Numbered from the stretch's first letter, positions 1 to 8,324 are shown. The stretch: 64,000 nt of DNA from Cellvibrio sp. KY-GH-1 (GCF_008806975.1 NZ_CP031728.1:4498501-4562500); one strand, 5' to 3'. A program made the numbers and translations. The notes: generated by a model from the sequence alone, not told the origin.

Positions 1-54
1 TGAATCCCCGTCGCGGTAAACGTATTCGGAGCACGTTAAAAAGGCGTGAATAAA

Positions 55-1362
55 ATGAATACATCAACCCTGTTAGCCAATACTAATAACAGTCGCGCCC
101 TATATCGAACCATCTGGCGCTGGCATTTTTACGCCGGCATTTTCAGTATCCCTTTTGTGATTTTGCTTTCCATTACCGGCGCCATTTATTTATTCAAACC
201 TTATTATGAACGCTGGCAAGAAAGCCAATTCCATAATTTAACTGTTAATGGCGAACAATTAACCACCAACGAACAAATACAAGCGGCACTTAACGCAATT
301 CCCAATGGAAAATTTCTCAGCTATCGCCTGCCGCAACATACCAATGAATCAGTATTGATCAATGTGCAAGCGGAAAGTAGCTGGCAAGTATTTGTAAATC
401 CTTACACGGGCGCTGTGGTCGGCAAGCAAGAAAACAGTTGGCAATTAATGAATATTGTAAAAACCATTCACGGCGAATTGCTGCTTGGCACAACAGGATC
501 AATTCTGGTTGAGCTGGCGGCCTGCTGGGCGATTGTATTAATCGTCAGCGGTTTGTATTTGTGGTGGCCACGCAATGCCAACGGAATGGCTGGTGTTATT
601 TATCCGCGTCTGCGCGAAGGCAAGCGTACTTTTTGGCGCGACCTGCACGCCGTTACCGGAATTTGGATCTCTTCACTCGCATTGTTTTTATTAATTACCG
701 GATTGCCTTGGGCGTTGGTCTGGGGCGCCGCGTTAAAAGAAGTCCGCGCAATAGATTTTTCGCAACAGCAAGATTGGACTCAAAGCCGCGCACAAGAACA
801 CCAGCACGGGCGCGCACAGGCAAGCGCTGAGTTTAACCTGACCCCGGAAATTTTAGCCACCGCTCAAACATTGCAGTTGGCCCCGCCGGTAGAACTCAGT
901 ATTGCCGAACCTATGTTTAATCGCTGGAAAGTATCATCGCAAACGCAAAATCGCCCGCAGCGCATGGATGTCTGGATCAGCAGTCAGGGCAATATTGAAA
1001 AGCAATCCGGCTTTGCCGAGAAAAAGATGATCGATAAAGCCATTGGTGTTGGTATAGCCGCACACGAAGGATATTTATTTGGCTGGTTTAATTTGCTGTT
1101 GGGTGTGCTGACGTGTGCGGGATTAATTCTAATCAGTGTCAGCGGATTTATTTTATGGCGCAAACGTAAACCGGATTCAGTGCTGGGTGCTCCCCCGATA
1201 ATGCCGGTGCGGGTTGGCTTTTCAGTAATCGCGATTACCCTGGGTTTGGCAATCCTTTTGCCGTTATTGGCAATCTCACTGGTAGCGCTTCTAGCGCTAG
1301 AGTTCCTTGTGCTGCGTCGGTTGCGCGGTGTCAGTCTTTGGTTAGGGTTGGCTAACGATTAA
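55..1362 (+). CDS. PepSY-associated TM domain protein
   Basis: Inner-membrane protein of the PepSY_TM family, often encoded beside TonB-dependent siderophore receptors and proposed to act in reduction or handling of imported iron; the exact role is not proven. About 435 aa. Hydrophobic segments are visible near residues 25-48, 150-173, 205-230 and 340-367, with a further very hydrophobic stretch at the C-terminus. A large periplasmic loop containing PepSY-like repeats lies between the first two segments. I prefer ATG at 55, because AAGG at 41-44 is well spaced for it and is too close for the in-frame GTG at 46. Its stop overlaps by 4 nt the stop of the convergent downstream gene. Only 54 bases upstream are in the window, so the identity of the preceding gene is not determinable. 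Confidence 0.8.
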   Translation: MNTSTLLANTNNSRALYRTIWRWHFYAGIFSIPFVILLSITGAIYLFKPYYERWQESQFHNLTVNGEQLTTNEQIQAALNAIPNGKFLSYRLPQHTNESVLINVQAESSWQVFVNPYTGAVVGKQENSWQLMNIVKTIHGELLLGTTGSILVELAACWAIVLIVSGLYLWWPRNANGMAGVIYPRLREGKRTFWRDLHAVTGIWISSLALFLLITGLPWALVWGAALKEVRAIDFSQQQDWTQSRAQEHQHGRAQASAEFNLTPEILATAQTLQLAPPVELSIAEPMFNRWKVSSQTQNRPQRMDVWISSQGNIEKQSGFAEKKMIDKAIGVGIAAHEGYLFGWFNLLLGVLTCAGLILISVSGFILWRKRKPDSVLGAPPIMPVRVGFSVIAITLGLAILLPLLAISLVALLALEFLVLRRLRGVSLWLGLAND

Positions 1363-2072
1363 TGCACATTTTTAAGTAACTGCGGCCACAATTGAATCCA
1401 GGTTTTCCAGTTATGTTTTCCCGCTTGGGTTACTGTGTGCTCTGGCGGTAATTGTCTTGCCAATAATGTATTGGGAATAGCAAATTTGTCGTTGTTTCCA
1501 TAAGCGAGATAAATTTTATTTTTAGTGGCGTCGGGTAGTTGCGTTAACCAGGGCCACAAGTTTACATCGCGTGGTGGCTGAGTCGGGGCCGTATTTTCAA
1601 TGAGGTAGTTGTAGTCTTGCGGATCGCCGAGATAGGGTGCAAGAATAAATATTTTGCTGATGTCATCCGGGTAGTTTTTCAAATACAACAATGAGCCTAT
1701 GCCGCCCATTGAAATCCCGCCTAAATAAATTTCACTGTAGCCCGCGTCGAGCGCGGGTTTAATAATGTCCTGTCGCAGTCGCACGATAATTGTGCGCGCC
1801 GAGTAATATTTAACGTGAGCTTCTACCGCGACTATGTCCATCGTTGGGTAGGCAGCGCGAATCATCTCAATCACGCCATGCTTGTCAAATGCGCTAGCCC
1901 TATCGCCAATGCCGGGGAGCAATACCATTAATTGTTTTAGCTGCTTTTGTTCCTGCGTTGCCGCTTGGTGCGGGTAATGGATGGCTTGTATGGGAATAAC
2001 GGTACTTTGCAGGTAGTAACAGCCGCTGAGTAGAGCAACTAGGCATAGGCTGGCAAGAGCTTTCAGAGGCAT
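1359..2072 (-). CDS. Alpha/beta-hydrolase-fold lipoprotein
   Basis: Predicted outer- or inner-membrane lipoprotein with an alpha/beta hydrolase fold, substrate unknown. From ATG 2072 the protein starts with a lipoprotein signal ending LLSGC, and that Cys would be acylated. The nucleophile elbow reads GISMGG and a histidine in the C-terminal AGKHNW segment is a plausible catalytic His; an acidic residue in GNNDK could complete the triad. A longer frame begins at 2141 but would bury the signal peptide; AGGA lies just upstream of ATG 2072. Length is about 237 aa. It is convergent with the PepSY gene and divergent from yfcF. The fold call is firm; esterase or lipase activity is inference. Confidence 0.75.
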   Translation of the reverse strand: MPLKALASLCLVALLSGCYYLQSTVIPIQAIHYPHQAATQEQKQLKQLMVLLPGIGDRASAFDKHGVIEMIRAAYPTMDIVAVEAHVKYYSARTIIVRLRQDIIKPALDAGYSEIYLGGISMGGIGSLLYLKNYPDDISKIFILAPYLGDPQDYNYLIENTAPTQPPRDVNLWPWLTQLPDATKNKIYLAYGNNDKFAIPNTLLARQLPPEHTVTQAGKHNWKTWIQLWPQLLKNVH

Positions 2073-2183
2073 GAATTTTCCTATTGATAAAACTGTGGTA
2101 AAAGGTTCACTGTACAGGTGTGGAATAGGTTTGCAGCGCACACCGCTGCTGCACTAATACTAGAGTAAACCAAGGGAAATACT

Positions 2184-2810
2184 ATGTCAGAGTTTAAGCT
2201 TTATGTTGATTCCCACTATGCCAGCCCTTGGGCTATGGCCTGTTTTGTGGTGTTGCAGGAAAAAGGGATAGCCGCCGAATTAATTTCCATTAATCTGGAT
2301 GCTGCCGAAAATAAACAGCCGGAATTCAGTAAGCAATCGCGCACCCAGCGCGTGCCATCATTGGTTGACGGTGATTTTTCCTTGTCTGAATCCTCCGCTA
2401 TTTGCGAATACCTGGAAGACACCTTTCCTGAAAATCCGGTATTCCCGCGCGATAAAAAAGCCAAAGCCCAAGCGCGCCAAATCCAGGCATGGATTCGCAG
2501 TGACCTGCTTGCGCTGCGCAAACTACGCCCGACAGAAGTTATTTTTTATGGCAAGAAATACGAGCCGCTCTCAGCTGAAGCGTTAGTCGCAGTAGATAAA
2601 TTATTTTCCGTTGCCAATACTTTGTTGAAGCCCGGGCAGAAAAATTTGTTTGGCGATTGGTGCATTGCTGATATGGATTTGGCGGTAATGCTGCAACGAT
2701 TAATGATCCACGGCGACCCAGTGCCAGAGCATCTCGCAGCCTATGCCAATGAACAATGGCAGCGCCCCTCGGTGCAATTGTGGGTCAATAAACAGCGTCC
2801 GCCGTGCTAG
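2184..2810 (+). CDS. yfcF: Glutathione S-transferase, YfcF type
   Basis: Cytosolic glutathione transferase. The whole length (208 aa) matches what I recall of E. coli YfcF: an N-terminal thioredoxin-fold domain (about 1-85) with the SPWAMA motif at the glutathione site, the conserved RVPSL and LSESSAI segments that bind the gamma-glutamyl part, the ARQIQAWIRSDL helix and the NLFGDWCIADMDLA segment of the alpha-helical domain. E. coli YfcF has GSH-dependent peroxidase activity; the same is inferred here. GGGAAATACT precedes the start. It is the last ordinary gene before the AT-rich accessory stretch; the next gene begins 18 nt after its stop. Confidence 0.88.
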   Translation: MSEFKLYVDSHYASPWAMACFVVLQEKGIAAELISINLDAAENKQPEFSKQSRTQRVPSLVDGDFSLSESSAICEYLEDTFPENPVFPRDKKAKAQARQIQAWIRSDLLALRKLRPTEVIFYGKKYEPLSAEALVAVDKLFSVANTLLKPGQKNLFGDWCIADMDLAVMLQRLMIHGDPVPEHLAAYANEQWQRPSVQLWVNKQRPPC

Positions 2811-2828
2811 CAGCCTTGAGGTTAATAC

Positions 2829-3674
2829 ATGGATATAAAAAATTTTGCCGCATGCTTTATTGACTTGCTGGGACAAAAAAATACTTTACTTGGGCAGGGT
2901 CTAGTTCCAGAGGTTACAGATCTTGCTTCATATCAGAAATTCGAAAGCTCGGTAGGAAATTCAGTCGGTCATATTAAAAACCTTCATGACAACTTCGAGC
3001 TTTTGTCCAAACAATATCGAAGATCAACTGAAATAAGTAATTTTTATACGAAAGAGCAATCGGACGCAGTGGAAAAGGCTAATTGTGTAATCCAACGGTG
3101 GTCCGATGGAATGGTTCTGTACACTTCTGTTGATAATGATCACAGAAAACTATCAATTTCAGCTGTACATGAAATATTTATGTATGCGGGCATTTTCTGC
3201 TTTCTTGGATTGGCGCAAAAGCAACCGTTAAGAGGGGGTATGGAAATCTCTTGGGGATGGGAGAGAAATGGCTGTGAAATATATGGGGCTGTAGTTGCCA
3301 ACGCATATAAGGAGGAGCAAAAGGCAAAGTTAGGAAGAATCTCCGTGGGGTCAATTTGCGTAGCTTATCTGCTGGATTTATTGCAATCGAGTCCAATGGA
3401 TTTATATCAAGATGCCAATCGAAGGTGCGCTAAAAGTTGTCTTGAAATGCTTTATCAAGAAAATGATAATTTTTATATTGATTATTTGGGGGCTGAATTC
3501 TATAAGAAATTCTTTTCACAAAATAAAGATTTTTGGGGTGAACAATATCAACTTGCACTAGGGTTCACAAAAGAACAAATACTTCAGCATAAAGCTAGCA
3601 AGTGCTTGGAGTTAGAGAGTAGGTACGAGAAGGTGCTTGAATACTTTGAGCTGCGGACGGCTAATTTCGTTTAG
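2829..3674 (+). CDS. Orphan protein with nucleotidyl-cyclase-like motifs
   Basis: 281 aa, no name recognised. The motif order resembles the class III nucleotidyl cyclase fold: FIDLLG at residues 10-15 (Asp12 in the position of the first metal ligand), WSDG at 91-94 (Asp93 as possible second ligand), then RGGMEIS at 135-141, IYGAVVANAY at 151-160 followed by a KEEQKAK stretch and GRISVG. This FxDxLG / SDG / RGG / YG-A-AY-E pattern is shared, as I recall, by a family of stand-alone cyclase-like proteins that includes some immunity proteins. Function here is inference. No transmembrane segment. Base composition is visibly more AT-rich than the flanking genes. It is followed by about 120 nt of noncoding DNA and an attC-like site, consistent with a gene cassette. 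Confidence 0.55.
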   Translation: MDIKNFAACFIDLLGQKNTLLGQGLVPEVTDLASYQKFESSVGNSVGHIKNLHDNFELLSKQYRRSTEISNFYTKEQSDAVEKANCVIQRWSDGMVLYTSVDNDHRKLSISAVHEIFMYAGIFCFLGLAQKQPLRGGMEISWGWERNGCEIYGAVVANAYKEEQKAKLGRISVGSICVAYLLDLLQSSPMDLYQDANRRCAKSCLEMLYQENDNFYIDYLGAEFYKKFFSQNKDFWGEQYQLALGFTKEQILQHKASKCLELESRYEKVLEYFELRTANFV

Positions 3675-3791
3675 CAAGTAGATTGGGTGGTTATGCCCAA
3701 TAATACATTTTCAATTATCGCAATGTTTGGCAATGCCGTCCAATCTGCTTTAAGTGGTTGCATGCCAGGAAAACTAGTTGATAGTTTACGT

Positions 3792-3849
3792 GCATAACAA
3801 ATGCCCCGGCACACACATTCGTGGTAAGGGAGCATCTCATTTGTTAAAT
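3792..3849 (+). other. Candidate integron attC (59-base-element-like) site
   Basis: 58 nt. The left end GCATAAC (3792-3798) is close to the attC R'' consensus RYYYAAC. The right end GTTAAAT (3843-3849) fits the R' core consensus GTTRRRY exactly. The arms are complementary: TAACAAATG pairs with CATTTGTTA, then ATGC pairs with GCAT and CCC with GGG. Unpaired extra bases sit on one arm, as in the extrahelical bases of known attC hairpins, and a loop containing CAC/GTG lies at the centre. The next ORF starts 20 nt after R', the usual spacing within a cassette. No integrase gene or attI is in the window. Length, consensus boxes and asymmetric fold-back agree with attC; recombination is untested. 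Confidence 0.55.
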
Positions 3850-3869
3850 GTGCAAGCAGGAGCAAACAT

Positions 3870-4448
3870 ATGAATCAGATCGATGAAATATTTTCCTTTA
3901 TTGTTGAAATTGAAAAACTTAAGAATGTAATTCGTAAAACCAAGCCAGTTGGCTTAAACCGTTATGAAAACTCTGGCGAGCATAGCTGGCATGTTTGTTT
4001 GGTGGCTTTGCTTTTTAAGGAATACGCAAATTTCGAGATCAACATTGATCGCGTTATTAAAATGCTGCTTATTCACGATTTAGGTGAAATAGATGCGGGC
4101 GACACGATTATCTATGCTGGTGAAACCAAGGAAATTAAAGAGCTAGAGGCGGTCGGCGCTCAAAGAGTATTTGGTCTTCTGCCTGATCATTTAGCTGAAG
4201 AGTTATTGCTCCTTTGGCGGGAGTTTGAAGAAGGCATTACGCCAGACGCAATTTACGCTAAGTCTATTGATCGTATACCTCCGTTGCTCCATAACTTATA
4301 CGGTAATGGACATAGTTGGAAAGATAATAATGTTTCGCCTGAACAGGTTTACAGTATTAATAGCAGAATTGCTAAGGGAAGTGAGCAAGTTTGGGAAAAT
4401 TTAAGGAAAAAACTTAAAGTCGCAGAAGCTGAGGGTATTCTAAAGTAA
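3870..4448 (+). CDS. HD-domain metal-dependent phosphohydrolase (YfbR/COG1896-like)
   Basis: 192-aa HD-superfamily protein. Metal-binding residues are recognisable: His38 in GEHSWH, the His69-Asp70 doublet in IHDLGE, with Asp75 and Asp78 following, and a later Asp in SIDRIPP. This is the pattern of the YfbR-like 5'-deoxynucleotidase group, which removes phosphate from deoxynucleoside monophosphates, so a nucleotide substrate is likely but not shown. GCAGGAGC lies just upstream of the ATG. It begins 20 nt after the attC-like site and ends just before a left-half copy of the same motif, so it looks like the body of a mobile cassette. AT-rich compared with the core genes. Confidence 0.78.
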   Translation: MNQIDEIFSFIVEIEKLKNVIRKTKPVGLNRYENSGEHSWHVCLVALLFKEYANFEINIDRVIKMLLIHDLGEIDAGDTIIYAGETKEIKELEAVGAQRVFGLLPDHLAEELLLLWREFEEGITPDAIYAKSIDRIPPLLHNLYGNGHSWKDNNVSPEQVYSINSRIAKGSEQVWENLRKKLKVAEAEGILK

Positions 4449-4449
4449 T

Positions 4450-4486
4450 ATTTAACAAATGGTTATGGTTAAGCACTTCGTGTGCT
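4450..4486 (+). other. Left half of an attC-like site (possible truncated attC)
   Basis: ATTTAAC (4450-4456) fits the attC R'' consensus RYYYAAC exactly, and the 9-mer TAACAAATG (4453-4461) is identical to the left arm of the site at 3792. GTTAAGC (4468-4474) fits GTTRRRY but is only 18 nt away, too short for a normal attC. A small AGCAC/GTGCT hairpin follows. No complementary right arm is present before the next gene, so this would be a damaged or fused site. Confidence 0.3.
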
Positions 4487-4515
4487 GGATCGTATGTACA
4501 CGGTATAAAGCTAAT

Positions 4516-4938
4516 ATGGATAGAAAATCTCTAAGCACCGAACAAGCAAATTCGTTGTTGGCTAAAATTAAAAGTGTCTGGGGTTGGTCTGGTTACTATT
4601 TCTATCCTCTGCATCCAATTTCAAGAAAGGATGTGCTTGCTTTTGATGGAAGTTTATTAGAACCAATATTGCCTGAAGGTTGTTTTCAAAAATTTATGGA
4701 AGCCCAGTGCCCACTAAATATTAGGTGTTGGCGGGAAGTGGGGGAGTCAGAAGAGCTACAATTCAGCTCCTTTGAGTTTGGTTATGGCTATTCTGAATTG
4801 GTCGTTGTAAACGGGGAGTTTGATTGGTTAATTTACTGGTCGCACGAAAACACAATTACATTTGGTGGTGAAGGATTAATCGCTCAACTAAAAATACTAT
4901 TGCCTAATTGGTCGCTTGCTTTGAGTAAGCTAAGTTAA
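4516..4938 (+). CDS. Hypothetical protein, cassette-like orphan
   Basis: 140 aa, not recognised. No signal peptide or membrane segment. The protein is rich in aromatic residues (WGWSGYYFYP near the N-terminus, DWLIYWSHENT near the C-terminus), and an FGGEG turn follows. I chose ATG 4516; the frame is open from 4459, but the upstream part overlaps the attC-like half-site. There is no strong ribosome-binding site. It lies in the AT-rich run with the HD gene and may be a further cassette. Confidence 0.55.
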   Translation: MDRKSLSTEQANSLLAKIKSVWGWSGYYFYPLHPISRKDVLAFDGSLLEPILPEGCFQKFMEAQCPLNIRCWREVGESEELQFSSFEFGYGYSELVVVNGEFDWLIYWSHENTITFGGEGLIAQLKILLPNWSLALSKLS

Positions 4939-5023
4939 AGTCTGGAGAGTTACTGCTCAAAAGCAGATCGCAGTTACATTTTACAATTTATCGCCGTATT
5001 CATATTTTATGAAAATAATAGAA

Positions 5024-5566
5024 ATGAAAAATTTAATATTTATAGTATCATTTTTGGCTTTCAATACATTGGCCGATCCATTACTAATTGATTTCAAGTC
5101 AATAGCTGGCAAGTCTTTGGAACAGGTGGAGCCTATTGTTGGAAAGCCATCAAAATGTAATCGGCCGTATGTTGAAAATGTATTGCATTGTGTTTTTAAG
5201 GCGGGAGCAATAGAAATATTTTTTGTTAATGATGTTTCTGACTGGATAACTATATCAACATTTGAAAAATATCCTTATGCGATTGAATCAATATCACACA
5301 TAGGGCTAACTTCATTGCCAAACTCTAAACCCACAGCTAAGTTGGGTTGGCTGACTCATTATGAACCATATTTGAATTATAAATCTATCATGCTTGGGGA
5401 GGGCGAGAATGGTTTACTTGCGTACATTTCTATAAAAGTTAATACGCTAAATTTTGGGGTCTTTACCCCTTTACCCAATAGTGATTCTTCGTCAAAAATT
5501 GAAGTACCAAAAGAGCTTAACGACTTAGATTCGGAAATACAGAAATTACAATCTAAGCTACGCTGA
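5024..5566 (+). CDS. Hypothetical secreted protein
   Basis: About 180 aa, not recognised. The N-terminus from ATG 5024 is a clear signal peptide (MKNLIFIVSFLAFNTLA then DP), so the product is predicted to be periplasmic or exported. An in-frame ATG at 5009 adds only five residues. Two cysteines (CNR and LHCVF) could form a disulfide. The C-terminal segment (ELNDLDSEIQKLQSKL) looks like a short amphipathic helix or coiled coil. Codon use is AT-rich as in the three preceding genes. It is the last gene of the accessory stretch. Confidence 0.6.
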   Translation: MKNLIFIVSFLAFNTLADPLLIDFKSIAGKSLEQVEPIVGKPSKCNRPYVENVLHCVFKAGAIEIFFVNDVSDWITISTFEKYPYAIESISHIGLTSLPNSKPTAKLGWLTHYEPYLNYKSIMLGEGENGLLAYISIKVNTLNFGVFTPLPNSDSSSKIEVPKELNDLDSEIQKLQSKLR

Positions 5567-5616
5567 TCATAACAGCACGCATGCTTGGTACTCGACAATT
5601 TGCGCAGCTGTATCTT

Positions 5617-5979
5617 TTACCCCGCCTTAATAAACCGCACCGGTTTTTCCCACACAGCTAATACCACGCAACCTTCTTCACTGACAATTTCATGGCTGGT
5701 GTCAGTGGGGTTAATGAGGAAGGTGCCGGTGTGGTATTCGCCGCGCTCGTCGCGTTGGCTGCCGCGTAGAATGAATAGAAATTCTGTACCTACGTGCAGG
5801 TGGCGTGGAATCTGCGCGCCTGGGTGATAGCGTAGTAGGGCGGAAGAGCAGCCCTGGCTGGGGTCGCCGTGCAGGGGTAAAATATCGACGCCTTCGCGGA
5901 AATCTTGCCACTGCCATTCGGGGTCATCAAAGTTCCTGTTGATTAAATTTTTCCACACCAGATTTTTTTCCACGCTCAT
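5617..5979 (-). CDS. ChrR-type cupin protein
   Basis: Small (120 aa) single-domain cupin. Metal ligands are visible as His60 and His62 in PRHLH, Glu66 in GTEF and His96 in TSHE, the usual H-x-H, E, H set. The pattern resembles the cupin anti-sigma/ChrR-like group and stand-alone cupins found in catabolic operons. It is the last gene of the minus-strand amidohydrolase operon, 35 nt after the biuret-hydrolase-like gene. A role in the same pathway (sensor or auxiliary enzyme) is inferred from position only. The stop lies near 5617, and the bases between it and the accessory stretch show no gene. Confidence 0.72.
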   Translation of the reverse strand: MSVEKNLVWKNLINRNFDDPEWQWQDFREGVDILPLHGDPSQGCSSALLRYHPGAQIPRHLHVGTEFLFILRGSQRDERGEYHTGTFLINPTDTSHEIVSEEGCVVLAVWEKPVRFIKAG

Positions 5980-6014
5980 CTCCTGCAGTTAACCCACCAC
6001 GCGTAAACGCGTAC

Positions 6015-6719
6015 TTATTTCGCCAGTGCCGCTAGTAACTCAGTGGATGTTGCGACTGCACCAAATACGCCGCCTTGCATATGGATCATGGCAATTGCCG
6101 CGTTGTGGTTGGCCGGGTCAGTGGCCGCGCAGCAATCGGCAAGCAGTACACATTCAAAACCGCGATCATTGGCTTCGCGCATGGTGGTGTGTACACAGAC
6201 ATCGGTGGTGATGCCGGTGAGAATAATATTTTTAATGCCGCGCAAATGCAGAACCATTTCCAGATCAGTGGCGTAGAAGGAACCTTTACCGGGTTTGTCG
6301 ATAATAATTTCTCCTTCGATGGGCGCAAGTTCCGGAATAATTTCCCAGCCGGGTTCGCCGCGAATTAAAATTTTTCCGCAGGGACCCGCATCGCCAATGC
6401 CCGCGCCGATTTGACGCGAGCGCCAACGTTTATTGGCGGGCAGATCGGCGAGGTCAGGTCGGTGCCCTTCGCGGGTGTGAATAATGTGAAAGCCGGCGGC
6501 GCGCATCGCCGGCAATAATTTACGTAACGGTTCAATGGGGGCACGCGTTAAATTAATGTCGTAACCCATGGTGTCTACATAACCGCCTTTACCGCAAAAA
6601 TCCGTTTGCATATCGATAATTATCAGCGCGGTATTGTCCGGTTGCAGGTCGCCATCGTAGGGCCATTTGTAGGGCGTACTATTCAGATAGCGCGGAGAAT
6701 AATCGTTAAAGCTCGTCAT
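6015..6719 (-). CDS. biuH: Biuret amidohydrolase (isochorismatase-fold cysteine hydrolase)
   Basis: Predicted cytosolic biuret hydrolase, producing allophanate and ammonia. 234 aa. The Asp-Lys-Cys triad is at Asp36 (IIIDMQ), Lys142 ([10 protein letters not shown]) and Cys175 (TTDVCVHTT). This is the same numbering I recall for the characterised Rhizobium enzyme, to which the whole sequence is closely similar, including [32 protein letters not shown] and [20 protein letters not shown] precedes the ATG. The start is 18 nt after the permease stop, so the two are probably cotranscribed. No allophanate hydrolase is in the window, so the pathway must be completed elsewhere. Substrate assignment is by homology; a related ureide is possible. 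Confidence 0.85.
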   Translation of the reverse strand: MTSFNDYSPRYLNSTPYKWPYDGDLQPDNTALIIIDMQTDFCGKGGYVDTMGYDINLTRAPIEPLRKLLPAMRAAGFHIIHTREGHRPDLADLPANKRWRSRQIGAGIGDAGPCGKILIRGEPGWEIIPELAPIEGEIIIDKPGKGSFYATDLEMVLHLRGIKNIILTGITTDVCVHTTMREANDRGFECVLLADCCAATDPANHNAAIAMIHMQGGVFGAVATSTELLAALAK

Positions 6720-6737
6720 AATTGCTCCTTGATTTGC

Positions 6738-8324
6738 TTAGTGTGCAGGTTCGATTGCTTCGTGGCTTTCATGTTCTTCCGGTGCTTTAGTCGAAACCAC
6801 ACTGAATTTCGCGCAAGCGAATAGCACGCCGGCGACGGCGAGGTAGGCAAATGCGACCGTAGGTGACTCCGCGATGCCAATGGCTTCACCGTGCATTAAG
6901 CCGAAGAAGGTGAGTACCGAACTTGCGCAGGCAAATAATCCTGCTTTGATAAAACTGCGATCGATAATAAATGCGGTAATGGCGCCAAGCATTAATCCAC
7001 CCAGAATGGCGCCGCCACCCAATACGGATAATCCTTCATAGAGCACACCGTTTTGCGCAAGCTTGTCGATTCCCACCGTGGCCGCGTTGGTTCCCGCCGC
7101 GCCCAACACATTATCAATTTGCAATTTACCCCAAGCAGCGAGATGAGGCATTAGCGAAACAATAATGGCAGGCGCGTGGGATTTGGGGCTCTCTTGAAAG
7201 GCTTGCGATCCGATTAGCATGCCGATGTAGAGCAGAATGGGTGAAATAGCGACGAGCGGAATTGCGGAGGAAAATACCGCGATAATCCCAAGCCAACACA
7301 GTGCTAAAACCGAAATACCGGTTGCGGCAGAATAACCAATGCCGCCGCCCATGGATTTCCAGCCGGGGTGACCGATATACACCGCATTAATAAACGGATT
7401 GCCCATACAGCAGCCGACCAAACTAATCACTCCATCGGCAGTGAGCACACGAGTGGTTGGGTAGCTATCACCGGCGACGGCAGCGCTCTCGACGTTGTCC
7501 ATGGCCTCAACTAAATCGTAAATGCCGAACGGAATCGCGGTCACTAAAATAATGCCGATAAATTCAAACCCGGAAAATACGTGGCCCACTGCGGGAATGG
7601 GCACCGCAAAACCAAAACTGGTGAGTGACTGCGTGAGTTTTTCCAAACTCAATCCGCCAAAATTTAAACCCAGTGCGGTTGAACTCCAGGCGATTAAAGT
7701 TCCTACGGCTATGGCAACTAATCCTGCGGGAATGCCTTTAAAGTAGCGCACACCACCAAACCAGCTTAATAAAATAATGGCAAAGCACACTACGCCAATC
7801 ACCGGAGTCATAAACATTTCCAATGCGGGGCGCAGCGAAATAAATGCAATCGACACGCCGGCAAGTGTTCCCAGTAATGCGGCGCGCGGGGTTATTTTGC
7901 GAATGTAGGGTGCGATATATCCACCGATCATCAACACAAAACTTTGCACAAACACCCAGGTTAAACCCGCTTCCCAGCCTTTAATGGGGTCGCCAGTGGT
8001 GAGTGATATGGGCAACATAATCACAAACACCACCACAAACATATGTGGCACGCTGATACCGGATGGCAAAGCGCACACATCGGTGCGTCCGGTTTCTTTC
8101 GCTAATTTGTAGGCGAGGTAAGCGTAATAGAGTGTGCTCAAACACATCATTAAACCCACGGCGGGAAGAATGCGGCCGAATACAACATCGTCGGGCATTT
8201 GCAGCACAAAACGCAGCAGCCCCGTAAGTACCAACAGGTTTACCAGAATGTTGGTGCCAAACCCGAAAAGCGCATTCCAGTCGCCGGGCTTCCAGAATTT
8301 TACGTGGTTAATGGGGCTGTTCAT
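6738..8324 (-). CDS. NCS2-family permease, probable biuret/ureide uptake
   Basis: 528-aa polytopic inner-membrane permease with about 12-14 hydrophobic helices, of the nucleobase:cation symporter-2 (xanthine/uracil, AzgA-like) type. Recognisable stretches include GFGTNILVNLLVL near the N-terminus, CALPSGISVPHMF, the DLVEAMDNVESAAVAGD segment in the middle and the GCCMGNPF segment. Gene order (downstream of a second amidohydrolase and just upstream of biuH) suggests import of biuret, triuret or a related N-rich ring or ureide rather than a canonical nucleobase. The C-terminus is short and Glu/His-rich (APEEHESHEAIEPAH). The 112-nt gap upstream holds T-rich tracts with a repeated GCAATTTTTTT motif, possibly a secondary promoter. 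Confidence 0.82.
   Translation of the reverse strand: MNSPINHVKFWKPGDWNALFGFGTNILVNLLVLTGLLRFVLQMPDDVVFGRILPAVGLMMCLSTLYYAYLAYKLAKETGRTDVCALPSGISVPHMFVVVFVIMLPISLTTGDPIKGWEAGLTWVFVQSFVLMIGGYIAPYIRKITPRAALLGTLAGVSIAFISLRPALEMFMTPVIGVVCFAIILLSWFGGVRYFKGIPAGLVAIAVGTLIAWSSTALGLNFGGLSLEKLTQSLTSFGFAVPIPAVGHVFSGFEFIGIILVTAIPFGIYDLVEAMDNVESAAVAGDSYPTTRVLTADGVISLVGCCMGNPFINAVYIGHPGWKSMGGGIGYSAATGISVLALCWLGIIAVFSSAIPLVAISPILLYIGMLIGSQAFQESPKSHAPAIIVSLMPHLAAWGKLQIDNVLGAAGTNAATVGIDKLAQNGVLYEGLSVLGGGAILGGLMLGAITAFIIDRSFIKAGLFACASSVLTFFGLMHGEAIGIAESPTVAFAYLAVAGVLFACAKFSVVSTKAPEEHESHEAIEPAH

Noticed and set aside
1..54. Possible end of a TonB-dependent receptor gene upstream of the PepSY protein
   Set aside because: Frames in the first 50 bases give short C-termini that do not form a clear barrel end (VNVFGAR without the terminal aromatic), with stops in inconsistent frames. 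Too little sequence to support a gene.
4939..5008. Further attC-like site between the two orphan genes
   Set aside because: Only a small CTGCT/AGCAG hairpin and GTTAC copies are present; neither RYYYAAC nor GTTRRRY boxes occur at suitable spacing.
5569..5615. attC-like end after the last orphan gene (CATAACAGC...GCTGTATC)
   Set aside because: The left part resembles the R'' box, but no GTTRRRY core exists and pairing is limited to ACAGC/GCTGT.
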